Both the position numbers and the translations under genes were made by a program. Below the pieces are notes generated by a model. The model had not been told where the DNA came from, ran no database searches, and saw nothing but the letters and a program-made list of their open reading frames with translations. From Mimachlamys varia (taxonomy: Eukaryota > Mollusca > Bivalvia > Pectinida > Pectinidae), in assembly GCA_947623455.1 (NCBI GenBank), contig OX392527.1, forward strand, positions 47,288,401 through 47,352,400: DNA of 64,000 nucleotides. Reading direction: 5' to 3'. Positions 13,567 to 25,992 of this stretch are shown here, piece after piece. Numbering within the stretch: position 1 is the first letter of the stretch; each line of letters opens with the position of its first letter.

Positions 13567-14625
13567 TGACGTAATACACACATATGCTATACCTCCTATA
13601 TTTAGTAATAGATACAGTATGCCGAAAAAATGAATTAAACTGCATCATACAGCTGTTTCGTCCTTCTAGGACTATTCAGTGATGCTAGGGGCCAAAAGGC
13701 GTGGAATTCATAATGGTACCTAACAAATTGTGATGTCACAAATAATTCAAATTGCAGTTTGATTTGGTTTAGTGTGTTTGTTTTTACGTCCTATCAACAG
13801 CAAGGGTATATGCGATGTGGCATCGCCGGAAACCCATGGTACACTTCTCTGACGTTTGCATACCATGGGCTAGAATCGATATAAATTTTCGTTTCCCCGA
13901 ATAGAAGTTTATGCAAACGTCAAGGCAGAAGATTTTTGTTAGATGTTCAATAAGTTTGTGAATGTGCCGCCCTTCAAATCTTACACATATGCGCTATTAA
14001 GAAGAAGTCATTGCCCCTTCCTAACATAATGCAAGTAAATAGCTTGATATCGAAAAGCGTTTTGATTGATCGTTTGTTATTGATTCTAGCTTGCCAAAAC
14101 CATTCACATAGACTGCATTACCAGGAAAAGCAGGAATTTTACTTTCATTTTCGAGTTGCATACAGACTGATCATGACGTAATCTGATATCGACACTTATG
14201 TATAGCAGACGACACCGGGTATTTGCATTATGAAAATACATAGAAAATAACCTTAGTCACTAACATGTATAATATGAGATACACTGTACAAATTTGTATA
14301 CTGGGCAGAAGTATGTGATACGTCCACATAACTGTGATCTAAATGATAATATTTCCACGAAAAAAAATCAATGACGCTCTTTAGTCTGTTTAATAAGGAC
14401 AAGGTAAGTAATGCATCAGAATTGGAGTGTCTCGTATATGTAGTGATAAATTACTTCACCTATCTTTATACTGATTTACATCATACTGGCATGTATGTTT
14501 TGTTATATTATATTATCTGATACATTTTTATCTAAATTAACTAGGACCAGGATATTAATAATAATAAAAAACAGAACGCTTTTCAACAGTAAATCAAGGC
14601 ATTGCTACTGCGGTGTATAAGAACC

Positions 14626-15537
14626 AGTACAACGTTGTATCTCGTACGTACAACATAGTATCTTGTACGTACAACTTAGTATCTTGTACGTACAACTTAG
14701 TATCTTGTACGTACAACTCATATCTTGTACGTACAACTCAATATCTTGTACGTACAACTCAATATCTTGTACGTACAACTTAGTATCTTGTACGTACAAC
14801 TTAGAATCTTGTACGTACAACTTAGTATCTTGTACGTACAACTTAGTATCTTGTACGTACACCTATGTATCTTGTATGTACCCCTATGTATCTTGTACGT
14901 ACACCTATGTATCTTGTACGTACAACTTAGTATCTTGTACGTACAACTTAGTATCTTGTACGTACACCTATGTATCTTGTACGTGCAACTTAGTATCTTG
15001 TACGTACAACTTAGTATCTTGTACGTACAACTTAGTATCTTGTACGTACAACTTAGAATCTTGTACGTACAACTTAGTATCTTGTACGTACAACTTAGTA
15101 TCTTGTACGTACAACTTAGTATCTTGTACGTACACCTATGTATCTTGTACGTACACCTATGTATCTTGTACGTACAACTTAGTATCTTGTACGTACAACT
15201 TAGAATCTTGTACGTACAACTTAGTATCTTGTACGTACAACTTAGAATCTTGTACGTACAACTTAGTATCTTGTACGTACAACTTAGTATCTTGTACGTA
15301 CAACTTAGTATCTTGTACGTACAACTCAATATCTTGTACGTACAACTTAATATCTTGTACGTACAACTATGTATCTTGTACGTACAACTCAATATCTTGT
15401 ACGTACAACTCAATATCTTGTACGTACAACTCAATATCTTGTACGTACAACTCAATATCTTGTACGTACAACTCAATATCTTGTACGTACAACTCAATAT
15501 CTTGTACGTACAATTTAGTACCTTGTACGTACAAGAT
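14626..15537 (+). repeat. 21-bp palindromic array 3
   Basis: About 43 units. It has an extra CTCAATATC unit near its right end and lacks one of the TTAGAATC-type interior units relative to arrays 1 and 2. Confidence 0.97.
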
Positions 15538-16590
15538 GACGTAACACACACATATGCTGTACCTCCTATATTTAGTAATAGATACAGTATGCCGAAAAAA
15601 TGAATTAAACTGCATCATACAGCTGTTTCGTCCTTCTAGGACTATTCAGTGATGCTAGGGGCCAAAAGGCATGGAATTCATAATGGTACCTAACAAATTG
15701 TGATGTCACAAATAATTCAAACTGCAGTTTGATTTGGTTTAGTGTGTTTGTTTTTACGTCCTATCAACAGCAAGGGTATATGCGATGTGGCATCGCCGGA
15801 AACCCATGGTACACTTCTCTGACGTTTGCATACCATGGGCTAGAATCGATATAAATTTTCGTTTCCCCGAATAGAAGTTTATGCAAACGTCAAGGCAGAA
15901 GATTTTTGTTAGATGTTCAATAAGTTTGTGAATGTGCCGCCCTTCAAATCTTACACATATGCGCTATTAAGAAGAAGTCATTGCCCCTTCCTAACATAAT
16001 GCAAGTAAATAGCTTGATATCGAAAAGCGTTTTGATTGGTCGTTTGTTATTGATTCTAGCTTGCCAAAACCATTCACATAGACTGCATTACCAGGAAAAG
16101 CAGGAATTTTACTTTCATTTTCGAGTTGCATACAGACTGATCATGACGTAATCTGATATCGACACTTATGTATAGCAGACGACACCGGGTATTTGCATTA
16201 TGATAAGAAAATAACCTTAGTCACTAACATGTATAATATGAGATACACTGTACAAATTTGTAAACTGGGCAGAAGTATGTTATACGTCCACATAACTGTG
16301 ATCTATATGATTATATTTCCACGAAAAAAAATCAATGACGCTCTTTAGTCTGTTTAATAAGGACAAGGTAAGTAATGCATCAGAATTGGAGTGTCTCGTA
16401 TATGTAGTGATAAAATACTTCACCTATCTTTATACTGATTTACATCATACTGGCATGTATGTTTTGTTATATTATATTATCTGATACATTTTTATCTAAA
16501 TTAACTAGGACCAGGATATTAATAATAATAAAAAACAGAACGCTTTTCAACAGTAAATCAAGGCATTGCTACTGCGGTGTATAAGAACCA

Positions 16591-17730
16591 GTACAACTTT
16601 GTATCTCGTACGTACAACATAGTATCTTGTACGTACAACTTAGTATCTTGTACGTACAACTTAGTATCTTGCACGTACAACTTAGTATCTTGTACGTACA
16701 ACTCATATCTTGTACGTACAACTCAATATCTTGTACGTACAACTCAATATCTTGTACGTACAACTTAGTATCTTGTACGTACAACTTAGAATCTTGTACG
16801 TACAACTTAGTATCTTGTACGTACAACTTAGTATCTTGTACGTACACCTATGTATCTTGTACGTACACCTATGTATCTTGTACGTACATCTATGTATCTT
16901 GTACGTACAACTTAGTATCTTGTACGTACAACTTAGTATCTTGTACGTACACCTATGTATCTTGTACGTGCAACTTAGTATCTTGTACGTACAACTTAGT
17001 ATCTTGTACGTACAACTTAGAATCTTGTACGTACAACTTAGTATCTTGTACGTACACCTATGTATCTTGTACGTACAACTTAGTATCTTGTACGTACAAC
17101 TTAGAATCTTGTACGTACAACTTAGTATCTTGTACGTACAACTTAGTATCTTGTACGTACAACTTAGAATCTTGTACGTACAACTTAGTATATTGTACGT
17201 ACACCTTAGTATCTTGTACGTACAACTTAGAATCTTGTACGTACAACTTAGTATCTTGTACGTACAACTTAGAATCTTGTACGTACAACTTAGTATCTTG
17301 TACGTACAACTTAGTATCTTGTACGTACAACTCAGTATCTTGTACGTACAACTCAATATCTTGTACGTACAACTCAATATCTTGTACGTACAACTCAATA
17401 TCTTGTACGTACAACTTAGTATTTTGTTCGTACAACTTAGTATCTTGTACGTACAACTTAGTATTTTGTTCGTACAACTTAGTATCTTGTACGTACAACT
17501 TAGTATTTTGTTCGTACAACTTAGTATCTTGTACGTACAACTTAGTATCTTGTACGTACAACTTAGTATCTTGTACGTACAACTTAATATCTTGTACGTA
17601 CAACTCAATATCTTGTACGTACAACTTAATATCTTGTACGTACAACTCAATATCTTGTACGTACAACTCAATATCTTGTACGTACAACTCAATATCTTGT
17701 ACGTACAATTTAGTACCTTGTTCGTACAAG
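16591..17730 (+). repeat. 21-bp palindromic array 4 (expanded)
   Basis: About 54 units, the longest array. It has a block near 17420-17520 where units with TTTTGTTCGTAC alternate with standard ones, a local 42-bp dimer expansion. The same variant appears singly in the short array at 8023-8223. Confidence 0.97.
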
Positions 17731-18791
17731 ATGACGTAACACACACATATGCTGTACCTCCTATATTTAGTAATAGATACAGTATGCCGAAAAAATGAAT
17801 TAAACTGCATCATACAGCTGTTTCGTCCTTCTAGGACTATTCAGTGATGCTAGGGGCCAAAAGGCATGGAATTCATAATGGTACCTAACAAATTGTGATG
17901 TCACAAATAATTCAAATTGCAGTTTGATTTGGTTTAGCGTGTTTGTTTTTACGTCCTATCAACAGCAAGGGTATATGCGATGTGGCATCGCCGGAAACCC
18001 ATGGTACACTTCTCTGACGTTTGCATACCATGGGCTAGAATCGATATAAATTTTCGTTTCCCCGAATAGAAGTTTATGCAAACGTCAAGGCAGAAGATTT
18101 TTGTTAGATGTTCAATAAGTTTGTGAATGTGCCGCCCTTCAAATCTTACACATATGCGCTATTAAGAAGAAGTCATTGCCCCTTCCTAACATAATGCAAG
18201 TAAATAGCTTGATATCGAAAAGCGTTTTGATTGATCGTTTGTTATTGATTCTAGCTTGCCAAAACCATTCACATAGACTGCATTACCAGGAAAAGCAGGA
18301 ATTTTACTTTCATTTTCGAGTTGCATACAGACTGATCATGACGTAATCTGATATCGACACTTATGTATAGCAGACGACACCGGGTATTTGCATTATGAAA
18401 ATACATAGAAAATAACCTTAGTCACTAACATGTATAATATGAGATACACTGTACAAATTTGTATACTGGGCAGAAGTATGTGATACGTCCACATAACTGT
18501 GATCTAAATGATTATATTTCTACGAAAAAAAATCAATGACGCTCTTTAGTCTGTTTAATAAGGACAAGGTAAGTAATGCATCAGAATTGGAGTGTCTCGT
18601 ATATGTAGTGATAAATTACTTCACCTATCTTTATACTGATTTACATCATACTGACATGTTTGTTTTGTTATATTTTATTATCTGATTCATTTTTATCTAA
18701 ATTGACTAGGACCAGGATATTAATAATAATAAAAAACAGAACGCTTTTCAACAGTAAATCAAGGCATTGCTACTGCGGTGTATAAGGACCA

Positions 18792-18995
18792 GTACAACTT
18801 TGTATCTCGTACGTACAACATAGTATCTTGTACGTACAACTTAGTATCTTGTACGTACAACATAGTATCTTGTACGTACAACTTAGTATCTTGTACGTAC
18901 AACTTAGTATCTTGTACGTACAGCATGGTATCTTGTACGTACAACTTAGTATCTTGTTCGTACAACTAAGTATATTGTAAGTACAACTAAGTATA
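18792..18995 (+). repeat. 21-bp palindromic array 5 (truncated)
   Basis: About 9-10 units, ending in decayed copies (TTGTAAGTACAAC). The array stops directly against sequence resembling a Penelope-like tail (ATCAGAACTATGGGCAAG), so this is the right end of the higher-order repeat. Confidence 0.9.
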
Positions 18996-19110
18996 TCAGA
19001 ACTATGGGCAAGTTTAATGGTCGCCAGCTTTGTCCAAAGACTTTCGTCTGTCTGTCTAACAAGAACAAGGTAAGTCATACATCAACTAAAGACAGAATGT
19101 CGGTATCCCG
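18996..19110 (+). repeat. Penelope-tail scrap plus diverged spacer fragment
   Basis: ATCAGAACTATGGGCAAG with TTTAATGGTCGCCAGCTTTG resembles 59102-59135 in Penelope-like fragment C. It is followed by TCTGTCTAACAAGAACAAGG and CCCGTATATGTAATGAATAA, which resemble the spacer segment TCTGTTTAATAAGGACAAGG and CTCGTATATGTAGTGATAA of the higher-order repeat. Confidence 0.55.
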
Positions 19111-19127
19111 TATATGTAATGAATAAC

Positions 19128-19518
19128 GGCACAATATACGTAACTTTCGACAAAACTTGAAGCGAGAATTAAGCCATTTTTTATATATATTTATAGATTT
19201 AGTGAAGATTAACTGATATCAGCAATATTCAAGATGAATTCTTACGCGGTTACCGGTGCAGCAGCAGTTGAAACTCGGTATTTGTAAACATGCGTCCATT
19301 TTGAGCTGTCTTCTAACTTCAGTTAAATTAGTTGAAGTGGGCCGCACCTGAATTATTTTCAATTCTTTTGATTTTTCTGTCAAGAGTTTCTTGTTAGTTA
19401 CCACTAAGGTTTACTTTGTTTTAGGCTTATTTTTGCATGGTTATCAACTGGATTTTTTTTCAGAATTTTTTAGAATCACGAAAAGTTTTCTAAAGTTACG
19501 TATATTAATGGGCCTTTA
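19128..19518. mobile_element. MITE-like element, diverged copy
   Basis: The ends are inverted: ACAATATACGTAACTTTCG on the left, and GTTACGTATATTAATGGGCC on the right. The interior (ATTTAGTGAAGATTAACTG, ACGCGGTTACCGGTGCAGCAG) matches the cleaner copy at 56759-57023. Confidence 0.65.
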
Positions 19519-20018
19519 AGTTACACTTGTACCTTTTTTATGGCGTATAAACAGGTCCAATATATCTACATTGCATATAGATATATTCTGAAAGTAAATG
19601 AAATATAGCTAACCAGGGGATTAAAATTTAGGGTGAGTATTGATGTTTAGGGGGCTTGTTGAGCCTTAAAGACGGCGGCGATGTGGGTGTGGATATACTT
19701 AAAGAATACTGTCGCAGCAACCACCCCAGCAGAACACCCAACCCGGTCACAATAAAATGACAATTGACGAAACAGCCGTTCCACTCCCGTAATGCTTGGT
19801 GTCAAGCAAGGGGAAGTAATTATCATTGTTTAAGACTTTGGTTTGTCTTGGTCAGGGGACAGAACCCAAAGCCTTCCTCACAGTGGCGAACGCTAAACTA
19901 AAATGAGTCAATGTCAAGGGAGACGGTAGGAAGGAGAAAGTGTACAGAAAGAAGAGAAAAGATACGATCCTAAATTTAGTCACACAATCATCGTATGTAC
20001 TTCATGCAAAGTTTTGTT
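19519..20018. other. Unassigned sequence
   Basis: Nothing recognised. It separates the MITE-like element from the diverged spacer copy. Confidence 0.5.
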
Positions 20019-20422
20019 ATATGATCAATTCTTTAGTGAATGTGTCGCCCTGCACTTCGTTAATATATGCTCTTAAGAAAACATTGGTCTTTCCTTGATA
20101 AGGATAATTCCCATATTTTTGAAAGCATAACCACCTTAAACTTACCAAACATTTCCAATACTTGAATCTCAAACCTATCTAGAATGACAGTTACAAGCAA
20201 GACTAGCCAAATCCTTATCTAACTTAAGTATTTAGCTTGATATCAAAATACGTTTTGATTGGGCGTTTGTTATTGATTCTAGCTTGTAAAACATTATTGA
20301 TTCACATAGAGTGCATAACTAAGAAAAGCAGGAATTTTAATGTCATTTTCGAACTGCATACCGACTGACTATGACGTAACGTGATATCGACAACTGTGTT
20401 TAACAGACGACGCCGGGTATTC
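20019..20422 (+). repeat. Diverged copy of the higher-order-repeat spacer
   Basis: Collinear with the spacer (compare about 10040-10325): GATCAATTCTTTAGTGAATG, TAGCTTGATATCAAAATACG, TGTTATTGATTCTAGCTTG, AAGCAGGAATTTTAATGTC, TGACGTAACGTGATATCGAC and CAGACGACGCCGGGTATT all have close counterparts. No 21-bp array is attached. It shows that the spacer is an older dispersed sequence that was later amplified. Confidence 0.8.
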
Positions 20423-20596
20423 TTAAATTGAAGTTCCGATGTTTTAAAGGATACAACTGTTAAAGGATTCTGTAACCTAAAGCTTATTTTCCTTTCTTCT
20501 TCTTATATTTTTAGCTACCAAACATGGGTTAGACTGAAAACCGAAATGGGTAAGTATCTCTTCATTCAGTATATTTATTAGTGGGTCATTATCATA

Positions 20597-23484
20597 CAGT
20601 TGAGTGTAAGCTAACCTTTACACCTAGTGCACTAGTAGTGCACTATGTTTAAACTAGTAGTGCACTACATTTAAACTACAGGTAAACTAGTAGTGCACTA
20701 CACCCTGAACCCCATATAGGTCAAATACCCCTACAGGTAAATGGGCAGTCCCATCCATCTACCTGTGATTTTTACCTGTACCTCACCTTTGTCGTCTGCT
20801 AGTACTTTGAAGCTGGCCTTATCATTAGTTAATATTTATAACTTCACTTTAGTGTATATGCATCTTATGTAATTATTTTTCTCAAGCAACCTTTTTTTCC
20901 TTTATTTCAAAACTAGAAATCGTGAAATCATGAAAATTACTCTTACAATTTTCCCCGAAAATTCCTTGCATACATCATAATAAATAAAAAAGAAAATTAA
21001 TATTTATCTAGCAGTTTTGATGTCTTATATTTCATTCAATATACACTATTAACGGTTTTTTTATATTCATTTACCAATTTACAATCAAGCATATTGAAAA
21101 ATTGAAGGAATATCTATTGATAATTATTTGTTTAGAAGTATATTTTTAAATAGTGTAACAACTAATTGTGAAAATATCAAATAAATATTCTTTTATTACT
21201 TATAAACTAGATATATATTTTTATTAAAGACATTCATGTCTCAGATCTATACGCGCTATAGAGTTTTGATAATCTTTATTTTTATTTTTTTTTCTATATT
21301 AAGATCTGTATGTATATATATATATCACCACATACAACAGTGTTAATATAAATATAAGAATTTGAAATTGAAAAAAAGTAATACCGCAATAAATTAAAAT
21401 TTAGTCAGATGGTTCAGTATGGGACAGATATTTTGATTTGACCCCCAGGCCTCAGGCAATTACCTGACCTGTCTCAACCTTGTCTAGGAACACCTGCTGA
21501 CATAAGCCTGTCAGTGACATAATTGAGGTGTGAATTTCTCATCTGACTATCACTGGTCAAATTTGAAACCAATTTGATTAATAAAGGGCTCAGCTGGATA
21601 TGGCCAGGATCATAATTATGATAATACCTATTTTAACTTGGTTTATCAAATTTATATGAAATTAAAAATCTTTGATAATATATCTAGTTAAATAGTGTAT
21701 ATTTTGAGGACTTTAAACCATTTCTTTGGTTTCATTCAAAACATTTATAAATTATTTATACAATAATAAATTGATAGTACATAAAATAACATTGAAATTG
21801 ATAATAATTAATTGGACAACAATGTAAGTCTGTATCAGTCCTTAACCAGATTCTGGTTTTCTTAAATATTAACTTAAAATACCAAGTATCTAATGACACT
21901 TGAATGAATACAATCTGATCGCGCATTTCGATTTCTAAATATTTACATATATATACTTGTTAAATGAATTAATGATGAAAAATTATCTGGTTTATATTGG
22001 GTGTAATCAGGGACGTATATGTGAGAGAATATATACTCTCTGGATCAGTCGCTTCATACAGTTTGATAATAAAATACTAACATTCATATTATACTTAATT
22101 TTATTCTAATAATCAGTATAAAAGTATTTTAAAATGATGCATTTCCAATATTTAGGCCTAAACATTGAATGCAATAACAGGTTGTATTAAATATGACTTG
22201 AAAGTTTATGCATATATGTAATAATGATTTGAAAAAAAAGCAAGGTCAGTTTAATGGAATCATTTTAATTAATTCTATATTGTATAACAAAGTTAAGCCT
22301 ATGCCAGTCACATTTATTGTACTTATAAATCAACCTAATAACTTATATAATATCTAACTAAAAGGGACAGAAATAGATTTTAGGTAGAACCCTTTACCCT
22401 CCAGGCATAATTACGTATATGTACCTGACCTGCCTGACACATCGCACAGAGGTCAAGATAGGGGACACCTCCAGGCCGTCTGTAGTTAGCCAGGTGTGAA
22501 TTTCTCACCTCTCACTCCCCCACAGCCATCACTGGCCAAGTCTAATTTAAGGACTGAGGGCCCTGTTAATTGATTAATGATGATCCTATTTGATTTATGA
22601 TGATAACATTTATTACAGTCAATTGGATTACATGTAGATGTATGTAGGTATTTTGATATGAAGAAGGAAATGGCTTTAAATGTTCTGGTGAAAGTAATCT
22701 TTTCTTATATTAGAACTTGGTGTTTATATAACATTTCATTTGTATGCATTGTACATGAGTGCATAGTGAAACAGAATACCAATAGGTAGTATTGCCAGAG
22801 ACGTATAAAACCTTGTACGTCTCTGATATTGCACAGCTAGCTTTTTAATGTCAAATTTTAAAGTAATTTGTGATTGAAACAACTATACAAAGTACAAAAT
22901 ATGTTCTATGTTCTAATATCTATTTTTTTTATATAACAATCTGTTGTTTACTTTATTTTCTGTATATATTTTTAGTAAGATTAACTTAATAATTTCAACA
23001 TAAAACATGTGTTATACCATTTTTTATTTGAACACATATACCTTTCAATTTAATTGTAGAATACAAATATTTAATTAGAAAAGAATCATTATTACTTCTT
23101 TAAAAAGAATCATAAGTTAATATATTTAAATTATTATTATATTTAAAATTTTGACATGCCGTGAATTAATTTATTTAAGTTATTATGATACATATCTTCT
23201 GGCATAAACTCAGAATTTTTCGTATATGAGGAAGTACAAGGTACTAACAAACTAATGACTTCAATAGTATAACATAAAAGTACAGGTAAATTATATTACC
23301 TCTGTACAGGTAAGGACACAAGTAGGCAAGGACCCTCCCATTACCTGTAGGGGTTTTTGTGGTCACACCTGGCTGGACGTAGTGCACTACTAGTTTACCT
23401 GTAGTTTAAATGTAGTGCACTACTAGTGTAAACGTAGTGCACTCCTAGTGCACTAGGGTGTAAAGGTTAGCTTACACTCTACTG
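20597..23484. mobile_element. 2.9-kb non-autonomous DNA element with long TIRs
   Basis: Inverted ends of about 110 bp: the left starts CAGTTGAGTGTAAGCTAACC and the right ends with GGTTAGCTTACACTCTACTG. Both contain several TAGTGCACTA palindromes. A TA dinucleotide lies immediately outside each end (20595-20596 and 23485-23486), fitting TA target duplication. CAGT termini with TA duplication are typical of the Tc1/mariner group, which is a family inference. The interior is very AT-rich with no open frame over about 60 codons, so it is non-autonomous or decayed. Two internal islands (about 21440-21600 and 22390-22570) resemble each other. Confidence 0.8.
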
Positions 23485-23486
23485 TA

Positions 23487-24479
23487 CATCTTTAATTTTT
23501 AATTTATCATATAAGGTGGTCAAAACCTCTAGTCGATTACTCGGCCAGAACACCAAGAGCCGTTTATCAAAATCAATAACCGAATAGTCGGACTAATGAA
23601 TGTACAGGTGTGAGGGGTGGGGTTGCTAAGGAAATCCACCATCTTGGATCCGTTTCTAAGAAAGCACAAATTCATTTTAGCTACTTGCTACTTGTATGGC
23701 GAAAGCTGCTTATATGCAAATTAGAATCCGAGATGGCAGATTTCGTTAGCAACTTCATAAATCTTCGGCCCTTCACACCGGTACATTCATATACATATGT
23801 GCATTGTGAGTGACATCATCATTTTTTAGTAACTTACCAGATTATCTCCCCTTACTCCTTTTAACTTCGGTTAGGTGAAGTTTTCGAGGTTTAGGATTCC
23901 GCTAGGATATCTATTTTAACTGTCTTCTGATAATTCGTGTCAGAACATTGAACAGATTTCTTTGAGACCTGGGTATGGTTACGCTAACTAGGCTTTGGCA
24001 ATATGGACAGCTTGTGTTTTTCCCCATTTGAAGTTTGTTTTGATTGGTCGAATCAGAAAAAGTGTGGTTCTTTAGTATAAAATTTCACTTTTAAAGAATG
24101 GATTTTCAAAATAAGCTTTTACGGGGAGGAAATGTAACAAAAAAAATCAAACAAAAACGAACAAACATACAAACACATACATGTTCAAGAAAACGATCAC
24201 CGTATGATGGTCAGATCATTGCTAAAAGGGCGTCTTCTTGTTGTGAAGATTTCCGAAAGGGAGATAACTCATTTTTTCAGGCAAATTGGTAAGACTCATT
24301 GTCTGATGGATGGGATGGACAACTACCGCTAACGTGTTGAACTTCATTTGATAAAAAATATTTGATGTATGAACGATTAAATCCCTATAAATCGTTACAA
24401 ATGTGATCATGTAAAACAGACGACACAGGACAAAAGTCTAGAGCGTCATATATAAAACGAATGCGCATTTTTTTCTAAA
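23487..24479. other. Unassigned sequence
   Basis: Short open frames (23610-23813, 24098-24292) show no domain I recognise. Nothing else supported. Confidence 0.45.
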
Positions 24480-24831
24480 TTAATAAAGGAAAGATTTACA
24501 TGGATTCCCTTGTAAAAGTACAAGAGAAAAAGACCAGGTGTTCCGGAACAGTAAGCGTCTCCTACTTCATCGACGACACCCGCCATGTAGATCTTGGTCA
24601 CATCCAAGTAAACATCAAGTCCTCAAATTGAGAACCAAGTCAGCATTGTCAATCACACCAACTAAAATCACTAAAACGTCCATCTTCATATCACTTAAAG
24701 ATACAGAATATTTCTCAATGAGAAAAGATGGTGACCATAAAACTTGCCCATAGTTCTGATCAACCTGCAACTCTCGAATCCTTGTGTTATTAGATTGCAG
24801 TCGACATCGATCGCGAAAATGACGAGAAAAG

Positions 24832-25249
24832 TCTGTTGTGTCCTTTATTTCAAGTTCAGAAGGGAATATACGATCGAAGTGGTCAGCAAATTTCTTGTTG
24901 CTTATAGACAGCACATCGTCGATATACCTGAAAGTGAAATTGAAAGATTTGTCAAGGTTTTTGTTACCTGTCCTGATAATCCCTTCGACAAAGTGGGGCA
25001 CAGTTAGTTCCCATTGGAATGCCAACAGTCTGTTGGTAAATCTGTTGTGTCCTTTATTTCAAGTTCAGAAGGGAATATACGATCGAAGTGGTCAGCAAAT
25101 TTCTTGTTGCTTATAGACAGCACATCGTCGATATACCTGAAAGTGAAATTGAAAGATTTGTCAAGGTTTTTGTTACCTGTCCTGATAATCCCTTCGACAA
25201 AGTGGGGCACAGTTAGTTCCCATTGGAATGCCAACAGTCTGTTGGTAAA
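24832..25249 (-). repeat. 209-bp tandem duplication inside fragment B
   Basis: Positions 24832-25040 and 25041-25249 are essentially identical, beginning at TCTGTTGTGTCCTTTATTTC. The duplicated block includes the YIDDVLS catalytic box, and the reading frame passes from one copy toward the next. Confidence 0.9.
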
Positions 25250-25603
25250 TCTTTCCTCCGAAAAGATATTGTCAACCAGGAATTCAATTATTCGTACTAT
25301 AGCTTCCTTTGTATATTTCAACCTAGCTTTTGTTGTTTTTTTTCACAAAGTATGCTCCACGATAGCCCACAACCATGAATTTGTATCGCCGTTCACCTTT
25401 CTTGGAAAAAAAAGCTCTCATTATGAGAGACCGAAGATGTTCTTTCAGTTTGGTGTGTGGTAATGTAGTGTACAGGGTGGGAAAAATCAAAGGTTTGATA
25501 GCCAAAATATTTTTGAGAAGGGGGTGCTCAAGACTGATCAGAAGATCTTTTGAGTTTTTCAAATTCGACATCCCATTAATGCCACTTCCGGAGTATACAG
25601 TGC

Positions 25604-25992
25604 CAATCTGATTAAAATAATATCCTGATCTCCGCGCCGTTCCGTAAACTTCTTTCTGCTGCGTTAAGATCTGAGAAAATTCCATAGGGGTCATGTCCCG
25701 ATGACCTTTTGCATCAGCCAATCGAATTAGTACTTTCAGAATCTTGACAGTGAAATTTTGAGGCGACAAAGATTGTATAATCGCATTTGTCCGTTTAGTC
25801 ATTTCGTCACCAAAAAGTTCATGTGGAATAATGTGACGAAATGGCTTGTTGCAAGATGACAGGTCATTGGAAAATTATTTCAGTGTTAAATAAAGAGGCG
25901 ACAATGGTCATCTGAAAAAATCCTGTTCTGGGATGTTGTCAGATCCTTGTAAAACGGAGTGAGAACAAGGATATGTATTTTAATCAGATTGA
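25604..25992. mobile_element. 389-bp TIR element nested in fragment B
   Basis: Inverted ends CAATCTGATTAAAATA and TATTTTAATCAGATTG are flanked by a perfect 9-bp direct repeat ATACAGTGC (25595-25603, 25993-26001). The empty site is visible in fragment A. Nine-base duplications suit MULE-type elements and 8-bp ones hAT, so the class is open. On the minus strand the interior reads as an open, protein-like stretch (LSPQNFTVKILKVLIRLADA) that continues in frame into the RT of the host element. Confidence 0.8.

Larger units (their letters stand above)
9809..18995 (+). repeat. Higher-order tandem repeat, five units of about 1.95-2.2 kb
   Basis: Units start at GGAATTCATAATGGTACC at 9809, 11756, 13703, 15673 and 17878, giving periods of 1947, 1947, 1970 and 2205 bp; the fifth is truncated at about 18995. 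Each unit is a spacer of about 925 bp, an array of 21-bp repeats and a tail of about 140 bp. Spacers are nearly identical by eye; unit 4 lacks about 8 bases near 16203. The same rare array variants (ACCTATGT, TTAGAATC) recur at matching places, so whole units were amplified, not just the arrays. Each spacer contains an inverted pair GACGTTTGCATA / TATGCAAACGTC about 60 bp apart. No gene is visible. Confidence 0.95.

Noticed and set aside
10731..18995. CRISPR-like appearance of regularly spaced palindromic repeats.
   Set aside because: The nine-base linkers are not unique spacers but near-identical repeats, the unit is only 21 bp, and the context is eukaryotic. This is satellite DNA.
24777..24792. 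tRNA B-box-like TCGAATCC strings near several positions.
   Set aside because: No A-box, acceptor stem or anticodon arm could be matched around them; these strings belong to Penelope-like tails.
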